Assembly: GCA_028282885.1 (NCBI GenBank)
Contig: JANQGX010000038.1
Location: forward strand, 124,001-188,000
Length of the DNA stretch: 64,000 nucleotides
Reading direction: 5' to 3'
Origin: SAR324 cluster bacterium
GTDB taxonomy: Bacteria > SAR324 > XYD2-FULL-50-16
The position numbers and the translations under genes were made by a program. Under the pieces are notes generated by a model. It worked only from the letters and a program-made list of their open reading frames with translations, had not been told where the DNA came from and made no database searches. Shown in pieces: positions 27,544 to 37,292 of this stretch; within the stretch, counting starts at the first letter, position 1, and every line of letters starts with the position of its first letter.

Positions 27544-30248
27544 CGCGTACAATCAAAACCCCGATCTGTATCTTTCTCCTTTCCATTCTCTTCTGCTGCT
27601 ACGCATCAGCTTCCGGTGACAATACCAAACCGGTTGTCAGGAATGGCCTGATCGATCTCAAAAATCGGGATCTGGCCCGTGATGGTGAAGTGTTTCTAGA
27701 CGGAACCTGGGAATACTACCAGGACCGGCTCCTGTTCCCGGAAGATTTCGCCAGGCCGATTCCACCGGAGCTCACTGCTTTTGTTGAAGTTCCCGGATTC
27801 TGGAATCATTACAAGATTAACGACAAAAAAGAGTATTCAAAAGGCTATGCCACCTATCGACTGAAAGTCATCCAACTGGCCGGTCAGCAAAATGTTGCCC
27901 TGGGCATGCCTGTAGTTCATACCGCCTACCGACTTTATATTAATGGCGATCTTTTGGCTCAATGCGGGAAGGTCGGTGACTCCGCAATAACCTCACACGG
28001 TGGAATCTGCCCGCAAAATCCAATCTTCTATCTGGAGGATGGCTCACTTGAATTGATTCTCCAGGTCTCCAACTACCATCATATCCGGGGCGGATTCTGG
28101 CAATCGATAGCATTAAGTGATGCTCGGGCAAAGGTTGCGGACTATTCTCAAAGCGTTGCTTTGGATCTTTTTTTGATCGGGACGATTTTGATTATGGGAC
28201 TGTATCACATCGGGCTCTTTAGTCATCGCCAGAAAGATCAGTCCAACCTATTCTTCGGGATATTCTGCCTGTTCATCGCCATGCGATCCGGATTTCACAA
28301 TTCGGCGTTCTTCTTCCTTGTGTTCCCCGAATTCTCCTGGGAGACGTATCTGAGACTCGACTACTCAACACTGTATGTCCCGGTTATCTTCTTTTTCCTG
28401 TTTTTTCAAAGACTCTATCCCCGGGAGTTTCACCAAAAGGTGCTGTATCTGGCTATTTGCAGCAGTATTGTTTTTGGATTCATTACGATCATCACTCCCA
28501 CCCATTTCTTTTCTTCGCTGTTGTTCCATTTCCAGGTGGTGATTCTGCTGGCCTGTTCTTATATCATGTATGTGATTGTATTGGCTACAATCAGACGCAG
28601 GGAGGGAGCCAAGGTAGTCCTGGCCGGATGCATCATCCTGACTCTATGCATCGTTATCGACATTCTTGTTGCCAGAGCCATCATCAATACTATTTTTATC
28701 TCCAGCGCCGGTCTTTTCCTCTTCATTTTTGCCCAGGCTTATGTCATTTCCAGGCGATTTTCCAATGCGTTTAACACGGTCGAACTTCTCTCCGGACGAC
28801 TGGAGCAGAAGGTAAAGGAACAGACCGCGGCTATCAGCGACCTTCTGGATAACACAGGCCAGGGGATTTTCAGTTTTGATTGTCAGTTCAGGATTCAAAA
28901 ATACGCTTCAAATGCCACCCACACCATTTTTGAAATCGGGATCACCGGGAACCATGCCATCGAACTGATGTTTCCTGGAGAGAAAGAGACGATCAAAGAT
29001 TATTTCGATGTGATTTTTGAGAGCAGAGGAAAACTTCATCTTGTAAAAGATCTGTTACCGACCGAGCTTATAAGAAATAAGCGATTCTATGAGATCAGTT
29101 ATCGCTGGATCAAGGAGAGCAAAACAACCCCCGCCAGGATAATGGTGATCCTGACCGATGTGACAACAAAGCGAAAGTTGGAGAAGATGCTGGAGAAAGA
29201 TGAACAGAGAAACCAGAAACTGGTCCGAGTCGCCGCCGATCGATATGGCTTCCTGCGGATTGTCAACAGGGAACGGCGTAGGGCTCTTGAATTGAGAAAC
29301 AACATCAGGGAGGATCCTTCCCAACTCGATATCGATGAACTTCTGCGCTTCTTCCACACTATCAAAGGAACCACTTCGAGTTACGGATTCAGAAGAGTTG
29401 CCAGCATTGCCCATGAAACCGAATCGCTGCTTGAGAACAAAAAACTGCAGAAGGAAACCGAACCCGGTCCCTTGTCGCAATCCATCATTCAAAACCTGGA
29501 GAAGATTGAGCAGGTTTTTCAGGAAGAGCTGAGTGAGCTCGGGGATCTTATTCCAAAGGGATTACTGGCAGCAAGCGAGATGGAACATTATACCATTTCC
29601 GAAGAAAAGGTGATGGCGGTTGAGAAAGCGGTACAGAATGGTGCAAATAAGACTGAAAAGATCGTAGGATTATTGGACGAAATGAGAAAGCAGCCCCTCC
29701 GGGATATCATGGAGAAGATCGCTGCAGATGCCAGGGACTTGGCTTTTTTAATGGGTAAGCAGGTAGAAGTGAAGCTGGAAGGAAAAGAAATCCGGATAAT
29801 TCACGCACCCTTTGGAAAGCTTTTTGAAAACCTTGTGCATCTTGTTCGGAATGCTGTCGATCATGGGATCGAAACACCGGCCGTCAGGGCAAAGAAAGGA
29901 AAACCGGAAACAGGTCAGCTCCTGTTTGGTGTTTCTTTAGAAAACGATCAGTTTCAAATAACCTTTCAAGACGACGGTCAGGGAATTGATATCGAAGATG
30001 TGAAAACCAAAGCGCTGGAAAAGGGACTGATTTCTGTTGATGAATCACAATCCATGGAAAAAGGAGATTTTCTAAATCTCATTTTCAAACCCGGATTCTC
30101 TACTTCAAAGCATTTGACAGAGATTTCCGGCCGCGGAATCGGTATGGACTCTGTCCTGAACTCAATAAGGGAACTGGGCGGAGAGATCACCACCGCTTCG
30201 GAGCGAGACAAGGGAACCACCTTCACGATCACCGTCCCCATCCCTTAA
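27540..30248 (+). CDS. 7TMR-DISM sensor protein with Hpt and CheA-like HATPase domains
   Basis: 902 aa; signal peptide, extracellular 7TMR-DISM-like domain (LDGTWEYYQDRLLFPEDF), seven-TM block, Hpt motif LLRFFHTIKGTTSSYGF, HATPase LVRNAVDHGIETPAVRAKKGKPETGQL, DDGQGID, ISGRGIGMDSVLNSIRELGG. TTG start overlaps guaD stop. Confidence 0.85.
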   Translation: MTRTIKTPICIFLLSILFCCYASASGDNTKPVVRNGLIDLKNRDLARDGEVFLDGTWEYYQDRLLFPEDFARPIPPELTAFVEVPGFWNHYKINDKKEYSKGYATYRLKVIQLAGQQNVALGMPVVHTAYRLYINGDLLAQCGKVGDSAITSHGGICPQNPIFYLEDGSLELILQVSNYHHIRGGFWQSIALSDARAKVADYSQSVALDLFLIGTILIMGLYHIGLFSHRQKDQSNLFFGIFCLFIAMRSGFHNSAFFFLVFPEFSWETYLRLDYSTLYVPVIFFFLFFQRLYPREFHQKVLYLAICSSIVFGFITIITPTHFFSSLLFHFQVVILLACSYIMYVIVLATIRRREGAKVVLAGCIILTLCIVIDILVARAIINTIFISSAGLFLFIFAQAYVISRRFSNAFNTVELLSGRLEQKVKEQTAAISDLLDNTGQGIFSFDCQFRIQKYASNATHTIFEIGITGNHAIELMFPGEKETIKDYFDVIFESRGKLHLVKDLLPTELIRNKRFYEISYRWIKESKTTPARIMVILTDVTTKRKLEKMLEKDEQRNQKLVRVAADRYGFLRIVNRERRRALELRNNIREDPSQLDIDELLRFFHTIKGTTSSYGFRRVASIAHETESLLENKKLQKETEPGPLSQSIIQNLEKIEQVFQEELSELGDLIPKGLLAASEMEHYTISEEKVMAVEKAVQNGANKTEKIVGLLDEMRKQPLRDIMEKIAADARDLAFLMGKQVEVKLEGKEIRIIHAPFGKLFENLVHLVRNAVDHGIETPAVRAKKGKPETGQLLFGVSLENDQFQITFQDDGQGIDIEDVKTKALEKGLISVDESQSMEKGDFLNLIFKPGFSTSKHLTEISGRGIGMDSVLNSIRELGGEITTASERDKGTTFTITVPIP

Positions 30249-30334
30249 ATCGGTGCCGCAAGCCATCGAGCCCAAAAACTCGGTTGCCTTAATTTCAGAT
30301 AAACTCCACCTATCAGTGTTTCTGAATTGCATTA

Positions 30335-31090
30335 TTACAAACTGCCGAAACTGAAGCAGAAAGCGAGATCCGGCTGTTCACTGGTATCGAAGCGCATTTT
30401 GAGAGATTGCAGGATAGACAACCCGCGTTGTTCAAGCATGGGGGTGTCGGCTTTGTTCAGCAGGAGAACCGATTTGCACCCGGGTTTCAATCCCTTGAAC
30501 AGCCCGTTCGGTGAAACGATCAGTGAGATCAGGGTTTCTTCGCTGATGGGACTGTTAATGGGTTGTTCTGCGATGTCAGCCAGGATTTCCGGCCTGTGCA
30601 CATTTTGTTCATCCAGGGAAAGACCAAGACAATCAAGTCCGATCACACCGACGAGGTGAGTGGACGTTTCAGGGACAACGGGTTCATTTTCACCTGGCGC
30701 TTTCAACGGCTTTTCCTTGGCACCATCAGCCTCAACCAGGACTACCTCAAATGCTGACTCAGATTGAATCCTGTCGATCTCTTCTGCTGTGTAACCGATA
30801 AGTTTGTTAATCCCTTTCAGTTCCGCGGAAGCAGCCACCAGGATATCAGATTTACATTTTCGTTGACCAGGGCGCAATCCATCGGCAGATCCAAGATAAA
30901 GAGAGATATTCTTCCTGTCTTCGTAATGGGGTGAATAGATTTTAGTCGTTGTGGTCACAAGAACGCTCAAACCCTTGTCCGTCAACTCGCGGGCTGCCTG
31001 GTACATGCTGGTTGTTTTTCCGCCGGCACCGACAAAGGCGATGAGGTCTCCTTTATGGACTGCCAGACGTTTTGAAATTTTATCCTGCAT
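30335..31090 (-). CDS. yqeC: Selenium-dependent hydroxylase accessory protein YqeC
   Basis: 251 aa; LIAFVGAGGKTTSMYQAARELTDKGLSVLVTTTTKIY, VLVEADGAKEKPLKAPGENEPVVPE. Confidence 0.9.
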   Translation of the reverse strand: MQDKISKRLAVHKGDLIAFVGAGGKTTSMYQAARELTDKGLSVLVTTTTKIYSPHYEDRKNISLYLGSADGLRPGQRKCKSDILVAASAELKGINKLIGYTAEEIDRIQSESAFEVVLVEADGAKEKPLKAPGENEPVVPETSTHLVGVIGLDCLGLSLDEQNVHRPEILADIAEQPINSPISEETLISLIVSPNGLFKGLKPGCKSVLLLNKADTPMLEQRGLSILQSLKMRFDTSEQPDLAFCFSFGSL

Positions 31091-31109
31091 CTGCTATCGG
31101 GAGTATTAT

Positions 31110-31733
31110 TTAGCCTTCGGATATGAGATTATCATAATCCTCCGGTGTATCGATATCCACGTGAATAGACCTGTCCTCAACATCTACATAATCGATATCG
31201 GAAGAATACTTTTCAAACAGGGCTCGTCCGCCGAGGTCCCCACTTAATCTGTTCAGTTCATTAAACAGGCTGCGGGCGATCAAAACCGGGTTTCCCCTTC
31301 TCCCTTCAAACCTGGGGATGACAATCGGTGATCTGTGCTGCCCAAAATGGTTTAGTATCCGGTTTATGAGTTCGGCTTTAAGCAAAGGCTGATCCCCCAG
31401 GATAAACAGGATACCGTCATGATGAGTGGGAACAGCGGCCAATCCGGCCCGGATCGAAGAACTTTGGCCGGTTTGATATGATCTGTTGATAACCGTCTCG
31501 GTCCCGGACAGATCAATGGCTCTGCAAATGTTCTCACGATCATGCCCCAAAACCACAACGGTTTTACTGAGGCCAGAAGCCTTCGCTGCATTTATGACAT
31601 GGAGCAGCATCGGCTTTCCCCGGTAATCGAGCAACTGCTTGGTTCTTTTCATACGACTGCCGGAACCGGCTGCCAGAACGAGACCGGTGATTTTTGTTTG
31701 ACGACTGGATTCCGAACTGTTTCTTTGGGTCAT
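31110..31733 (-). CDS. mocA: MocA/YgfJ-type molybdenum cofactor cytidylyltransferase
   Basis: 207 aa; GLVLAAGSGSRMKRTKQLLDYRGKPMLLHV, GILFILGDQPLL, IDTPEDYDNL; next to yqeC. Confidence 0.88.
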   Translation of the reverse strand: MTQRNSSESSRQTKITGLVLAAGSGSRMKRTKQLLDYRGKPMLLHVINAAKASGLSKTVVVLGHDRENICRAIDLSGTETVINRSYQTGQSSSIRAGLAAVPTHHDGILFILGDQPLLKAELINRILNHFGQHRSPIVIPRFEGRRGNPVLIARSLFNELNRLSGDLGGRALFEKYSSDIDYVDVEDRSIHVDIDTPEDYDNLISEG

Positions 31734-32085
31734 GAAGGCTATTCCGGTACTTTGAAATTATATTGAACTTTCCCAATGGTATTATCCCGTATATCCCGAC
31801 AATTTCAAGTCAAAACGGGTGGGAGTTAGGTCGGAAAAGGAAATACAAAAGAATCGCCAGGGTTCCGTGAAACCATTACTGCTTCAATGATTAACCGAAC
31901 AGAGAACCTTTCTCCGCAGGTGATACCCGCAATGTTTTGGCGTGCACTCTTTTTAGGAAAGCTTCAGTTTTACCTAAAAATGAACCATAATACCCTCAAC
32001 CAGTCAAATCTCTAAAGTTTTTTCCCGGTTATCCGATAAAGAAAGCAGAATAGCTCTCTGTTAGTTTGTATAAAGGTATAACCTG

Positions 32086-33114
32086 ATGTTTGATAGAAAT
32101 ATGGAAGCGAAAACAAAGTTAATTAAAAAACAGGTTGGTCTGAATATCATCCTGGTGCTCCTGGTCATGTCCGGGTTTAACAGCACAAAGGCACAGGTGG
32201 TGACCCCCTCCATGAATCCGACAACCCATGTTTCACAACCCGCGGCAGCAGGGTGGGTTACTATACCCAGCGTCGGGCTCAACTACTATGACCGTATCGG
32301 CAGCCGCAGCTACGAGGGAGAGAATATTTATGAATTCAGCGGTTCCGGTTATACCCTTGTCACCCATTTCAATATGGGGGAACGCATTTCCTTCAGTGCA
32401 CACTACCTGGGCAATACCACGGATGTGGACAAAAGCACCTACTACCCGGGTGAAATCAATCTCGAAACAGCGGAATCCCAGGTCAATTTTTCCCTGAACC
32501 ACGAAGGTTTCGCGGTCTTCGGGCTCGGAATACGCAACCGGGAAACAAAAGACTTCATCAGCGATTCCTATCCCGAGGAAAAGACCACTCGAAGCAGCAC
32601 CTCACCAAGTATGAGTATCAAAATAGGAAGTGCTTTTTACTTCGGAGGGGGTGTAGAAATCGTGAAGGAGAGCAGTTCCTATGCGGTGAACAATCACTGG
32701 ACCAATACCGTCTTCGGTCTGGCTCTCATGTCGGAGAAAAACGAGGGTTTTATGTACCGCGTCGAACTCTCTTCTCTCAATTCACCGGAAGCAAGCGCCA
32801 CAGCAAAAAATGAGCTGGAGGAAAATGTTCACAATAAATCCACCACCAACCGGGTCAATCTTGAGGCCCAGTACAAAGGGCTTGTATTTGAGGCTTTTAC
32901 CACGGATACGGTTGAAACCATAGGAAATGCCGATGCTACAACCGACACGGATGTTAACGAAATTCACACCGTAAACACTCAATTCGGTTTTCTCATCGCC
33001 CCCAGCCGCGGATTGGTATTGGGATTTCATTTCAGGTCCGATAAAACGGATTATATATTCAATGACACCCTGGACTCATTTCAAATTTCCCTGGCCTACA
33101 ATTTTGGTGATTAG
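32086..33114 (+). CDS. Putative outer-membrane beta-barrel protein
   Basis: 342 aa; N-terminal signal-like sequence, alternating amphipathic strands (NINVSA-type patterns such as YTLVTHFNMGERISFSAHYLG), C-terminal FQISLAYNFGD. Confidence 0.6.
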   Translation: MFDRNMEAKTKLIKKQVGLNIILVLLVMSGFNSTKAQVVTPSMNPTTHVSQPAAAGWVTIPSVGLNYYDRIGSRSYEGENIYEFSGSGYTLVTHFNMGERISFSAHYLGNTTDVDKSTYYPGEINLETAESQVNFSLNHEGFAVFGLGIRNRETKDFISDSYPEEKTTRSSTSPSMSIKIGSAFYFGGGVEIVKESSSYAVNNHWTNTVFGLALMSEKNEGFMYRVELSSLNSPEASATAKNELEENVHNKSTTNRVNLEAQYKGLVFEAFTTDTVETIGNADATTDTDVNEIHTVNTQFGFLIAPSRGLVLGFHFRSDKTDYIFNDTLDSFQISLAYNFGD

Positions 33115-33412
33115 AAATCGCCATGGTGATTTGCCATGGCGTACCTCCCAATCTGCCGAAAATATTAAAGCCCGCAAAGTCTTCTCACTTATACCTCCCC
33201 CAAAATCCGGAACATAGCGAGTTCACACCAATTCATCCCGACAATAAACTTCTTGACAACTCCGGATAATTCTATTAGCCATCTTCATAAATCAAATGCA
33301 GGACTTGCGGAACCGTGAAACCGTATCAGCCCTCCGTTATGACGCCATATCGAAGTTCAGGCCGATGAGAACATCCGGAACAACAAACTGACAACACCCG
33401 GGAGAGTGATCT

Positions 33413-34462
33413 ATGGACATGAAGAGAGAATACTTTGAGGATGTCAGGATTTTCACTTCGGGTGCCGTCCTCTTCTGGTTTGTTGTACTCATCATCGGGC
33501 TTGTGGCAATACCCCGGGTTCTGCCGAATTACTATGTCTACATGGCCAACTATATGGCCATCAATGTCATTGTCGCCATCGGCCTGAATCTGCTGGTGGG
33601 ATTTACCGGGCAGATCTCTCTCGGGCATGCCGGTTTTTTTGCCATCGGCGCTTACGGCACGGTTGTTCTGATGTCATTGGCCGGATTCCCCTTTCTCCTG
33701 GCCCTGGCTGTGGCTGCACTGATTGCCGCTATTTTCGGATTCCTCATCGGATTCCCGGCCCTCAGACTTGAAGGCCCATATCTGACCATCGCCACCCTGG
33801 GATTTGGACTAACCATCACCTTGGTCATTGGAAAAATAGAACTTTTCGGCGGCAGAAACGGACTGCACACACCTCCCCTGACTGTTTTTGGATGGCACCT
33901 TGAATCGGACAAAGATTTCTATTATCTGCTGATTCCGATCACCGTTCTCCTGGCCTGGTTTGCCAGAAACCTGATTCGCACAAAAGTGGGCAGGGCCTTT
34001 GTCGCCATCAGGGATGCCGACGTGGCTGCCGAAACCATGGGGGTTAACCTCGCATACTATAAAACACTCTCATTCGCCGTCAGCGCTTTTTATACGGGTG
34101 TTGCCGGTGGACTTTACGCTTTTGTTTTAAGATTCATCGAACCTGAACTCTTCAGCCTGGTGATGTCTATCACGTTCCTGGCCTACATTGTGGTTGGAGG
34201 ACTCGGCTCTATCATGGGCTCTATTACCGGGGCCTGCCTTATATCCTGGCTGGATCTGCAATTGCGTAATATCCTGAGCATCCCCTACCTGGGGGAATGG
34301 TTGAAATCCCTGTCTCAGAACTATTTTTCCATTACGGGTGTTTCCAATATTCAGTACATTGTTCTGGGGTTGATTATCATATTGATTATGATTTTTGAGC
34401 CCTTGGGACTTTACGGGATCTGGATACGAACCAAGAAGTATTGGATGACCTGGCCTTTTTGA
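33413..34462 (+). CDS. livM: Branched-chain amino acid-type ABC transporter permease LivM
   Basis: 349 aa; NLLVGFTGQISLGHAGFFAIGAYG, RDADVAAETMGVNLAYYK. Confidence 0.9.
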   Translation: MDMKREYFEDVRIFTSGAVLFWFVVLIIGLVAIPRVLPNYYVYMANYMAINVIVAIGLNLLVGFTGQISLGHAGFFAIGAYGTVVLMSLAGFPFLLALAVAALIAAIFGFLIGFPALRLEGPYLTIATLGFGLTITLVIGKIELFGGRNGLHTPPLTVFGWHLESDKDFYYLLIPITVLLAWFARNLIRTKVGRAFVAIRDADVAAETMGVNLAYYKTLSFAVSAFYTGVAGGLYAFVLRFIEPELFSLVMSITFLAYIVVGGLGSIMGSITGACLISWLDLQLRNILSIPYLGEWLKSLSQNYFSITGVSNIQYIVLGLIIILIMIFEPLGLYGIWIRTKKYWMTWPF

Positions 34463-34577
34463 GCCGAGTTAGACTTGATTGAATTTGATTAAAGCGGGCG
34501 AAATTGCACAGACTTTTTTAGCAGAATGAAAAAATCAGTTACAAACGATGAACAATATTATGGGATAAGGGAAGAGC

Positions 34578-35453
34578 ATGCTTGATTTCTTCCAAATGAT
34601 ACTCAGCGGGATCGCAGTCGGCAGCTCTTATGCGTTAATGGCTCTGGCCATGGTGATTATCTACAAAACCTCCGAAGTGGTCAACTTCGCCCAGGGTGAG
34701 ATGGCGCTGGCATCCTCCTATTTTACTTTTATGCTGCTGACTTCATATGGCTTTTCCTTTATTGCAGCCTTTATTTCGGCCTATCTGTTCGCCCTATTGC
34801 TGGGGGCAGTACTGGAATTTGCCATCCTTAGAAGAGCCAAGGAGCCCAACCTGCTGGGACTGATCATTATCACCATTGGAATGGAATTCATGTTGCTGGG
34901 ATTTGTCTCTTGGAAGTTTGGCGCCGACCAACAGATTTTTCCCTTTCCCATCAGTCCCTATGACAGCATCAGCATCGGTGGGGCCTTTTTCAGCATGTTG
35001 GAGTTAATTTCCCTGGTCATCGCCATTTTCATCATGGTTCTGTTGTTTTTCTTCTTCCGGTATTCCAAGCTGGGAATGGCCATGAAGGCTACCCAGCAGA
35101 ATCCCGTAGCCGCTCGCATCATGGGTATCCGAACCAAAAGAATCATGATGCTGACTTGGGGGATCTCCTCCATGGTAGGTTGTACAGCCGGGTTATTGAT
35201 TTCCCCGATGCTGATGGAACCCTTTATGATGTGGGACTCAATGCTGAAGGGGTTTTCCTCGGCGGTACTGGGGGGCATGACGTCGCTCCCAGGGGCTGTT
35301 GCCGGTGCCTATATTCTGGGGATTATTGAAAACCTGTTTGGCGGATATGTATCGATCGAATTCAAGTCCGTTGTTGCTTTCGCCATTATTGTGCTGATTC
35401 TTTGCGTCAAGCCCAGCGGACTTTTTGCCAGACATTATGTCAAAAAACTATAG
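34578..35453 (+). CDS. livH: Branched-chain amino acid-type ABC transporter permease LivH
   Basis: 291 aa; GIAVGSSYALMALAMVIIYKTSEVVNFAQGEMAL. Confidence 0.9.
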   Translation: MLDFFQMILSGIAVGSSYALMALAMVIIYKTSEVVNFAQGEMALASSYFTFMLLTSYGFSFIAAFISAYLFALLLGAVLEFAILRRAKEPNLLGLIIITIGMEFMLLGFVSWKFGADQQIFPFPISPYDSISIGGAFFSMLELISLVIAIFIMVLLFFFFRYSKLGMAMKATQQNPVAARIMGIRTKRIMMLTWGISSMVGCTAGLLISPMLMEPFMMWDSMLKGFSSAVLGGMTSLPGAVAGAYILGIIENLFGGYVSIEFKSVVAFAIIVLILCVKPSGLFARHYVKKL

Positions 35454-35556
35454 TTTAACTTAATACCGGGGTGCAAAAACGAAAGAGAGCAATTCTATGT
35501 TGAAGGGACGTATTTCAAATGATGCGCTGCCGGGATTAAACGACTAAACAAGACAC

Positions 35557-35630
35557 TGTAGCTCAGGCCGAGCCTGCCGAACTAATTGTGGACCAACCGG
35601 ACCCTTTTGCCGGGCACGGCCTGACCTACA
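35557..35630. repeat. Long imperfect inverted repeat between livH and livG
   Basis: TGTAGCTCAGGCCGAGCCTGCCGAA (from 35557) pairs with the reverse complement of the arm ending at 35630 (reverse complement TGTAGGTCAGGCCGTGCCCGGCAAA), few mismatches, loop about 25 nt. Confidence 0.75.
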
Positions 35631-35739
35631 CTTTAAGATGCCAAGTCATTCCCATGAGGAATTGACCTATAGTATAACACAATATCCAATCCAATTGCAA
35701 GAAAAGCCGAAGTTTTTAACTTTTATTTAATGAAACTGC

Positions 35740-36531
35740 ATGACATTTTTCTCAATCGAAAACCTCAGTATATCATTCGGTGGACTCAGGGCACTGGAAG
35801 ACATTCAATTCGATCTGCAACAGGGGGAAATCTACTCCATCATCGGACCTAACGGGGCCGGTAAAACAACACTCTTCAATTGCATCAACGGAATTTACAG
35901 GCCGGACAGGGGTTCCATCCGATTTGAACACCGGGAACTGGTCGGCCTGAAACCGGATCGCATCGCCAAACTGGGAATTGCCAGAACCTTCCAGAATATT
36001 GAGCTGTTTAATAATATGAACTGCATGGAAAACATCATGCTCGGCCGACATATTTTCATCAAGACCGGAATCTTGCGGGGCGGCTTGATGTGGGGCAGGA
36101 AGTCCTTTGCAGGCAGGGAGGAATCCGCACATCGTCGGAAGGTGGAGGAGATTATAGATTTACTTGACCTCCAGGCAGCTCGCAACCAGTTGGTTGGCGG
36201 GCTCCCTTACGGAACTCAGAAATTGGTGGAACTGGGCCGTGCCCTGGCCTTGGAGCCGAAGCTTCTGTTGCTGGATGAACCCTGTGCGGGAATGAATTCC
36301 GAGGAAAAACAGGATATGATTTTCTGGATCAAAGACATCCAGGACGAGCTGGGCATCACGATCCTGCTCATCGAACACGATATGCAGATGGTGATGGATA
36401 TCTCCGATCGAATCCTGGTGATCAATTTCGGCAAGACCATCACCGAAGGCACACCGGAACAGGTTCAAAAACATCCCGAAGTCCTTAAAGCCTATTTGGG
36501 GGAGGAAGAAGACATTGACCACGTTGCTTGA
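35740..36531 (+). CDS. livG: ABC transporter ATP-binding protein LivG
   Basis: 263 aa; Walker A GPNGAGKTT, LLLLDEPCAGMNSEE. Confidence 0.9.
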   Translation: MTFFSIENLSISFGGLRALEDIQFDLQQGEIYSIIGPNGAGKTTLFNCINGIYRPDRGSIRFEHRELVGLKPDRIAKLGIARTFQNIELFNNMNCMENIMLGRHIFIKTGILRGGLMWGRKSFAGREESAHRRKVEEIIDLLDLQAARNQLVGGLPYGTQKLVELGRALALEPKLLLLDEPCAGMNSEEKQDMIFWIKDIQDELGITILLIEHDMQMVMDISDRILVINFGKTITEGTPEQVQKHPEVLKAYLGEEEDIDHVA

Positions 36532-37291
36532 AATCAAAAATATCGAAACATACTATGACCTGATCTATGCCATTCGGGGAGCCTCACTATCGGTCGAAGC
36601 CGGAACCATCACCACTATCCTGGGTAACAATGGAGCCGGAAAGTCGACTATCCTTAAAACATTGATGGGATTGATCGAGGACCAGCCCGATAAGGGAACC
36701 ATCGAATTCATGGGCAAGAGGATAGACGGCAAGGATACGGAAGATATTGTCCGCATGGGGATATCCTATGTTCCGGAAGGAAGGGAGGTGTTTGAAGAGT
36801 TGACCGTCAGGGAAAATCTGTCCATGGGAGCTTATACCAGAAAAGACCAGAAAGGTGTCAAAAATGATATGAAGCAGGTGCTGGCCTATTTCCCGATTCT
36901 GGCTGACCGGATTAACCAGTGGGCCGGTACGCTTTCAGGAGGAGAACAACAAATGCTGGCCATCGGCCGCGCCCTGATGAGCAGACCCCGGCTTCTTTGT
37001 CTGGACGAACCGTCCCTGGGGCTTTCTCCAATCCTGGTCAAGGAGATCTTTAAAATCATCAGAACGATCAAGGAAACCGGTGTTACCATTCTGCTGGTGG
37101 AGCAAAACGCCAGAATGGCCCTGGCCAACTCAGACTTCGGCCTGATACTGGAAAACGGTCGGTTTGTCATGAAGGGTAAATCATCGGATCTGCTGAAGGA
37201 CAAGGATGTTCAGGAGTTTTACCTGGGTCAGAGATCGGAAGAGTCTGCAAAGGGTTACCAGCGATGGAAACGAAAAAAAGTGTGGAGATGA
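36515..37291 (+). CDS. livF: ABC transporter ATP-binding protein LivF
   Basis: 258 aa; GNNGAGKST, LSGGEQQMLAIGRALMSRPRLLCLDEPSLGLSP. Confidence 0.9.
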   Translation: MTTLLEIKNIETYYDLIYAIRGASLSVEAGTITTILGNNGAGKSTILKTLMGLIEDQPDKGTIEFMGKRIDGKDTEDIVRMGISYVPEGREVFEELTVRENLSMGAYTRKDQKGVKNDMKQVLAYFPILADRINQWAGTLSGGEQQMLAIGRALMSRPRLLCLDEPSLGLSPILVKEIFKIIRTIKETGVTILLVEQNARMALANSDFGLILENGRFVMKGKSSDLLKDKDVQEFYLGQRSEESAKGYQRWKRKKVWR

Positions 37292-37292
37292 T

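Noticed and set aside
33240-33300. TTGACA promoter candidate upstream of livM
   Set aside because: A TTGACA is present but no good TATAAT-like -10 at the right spacing; not supported without TSS data.
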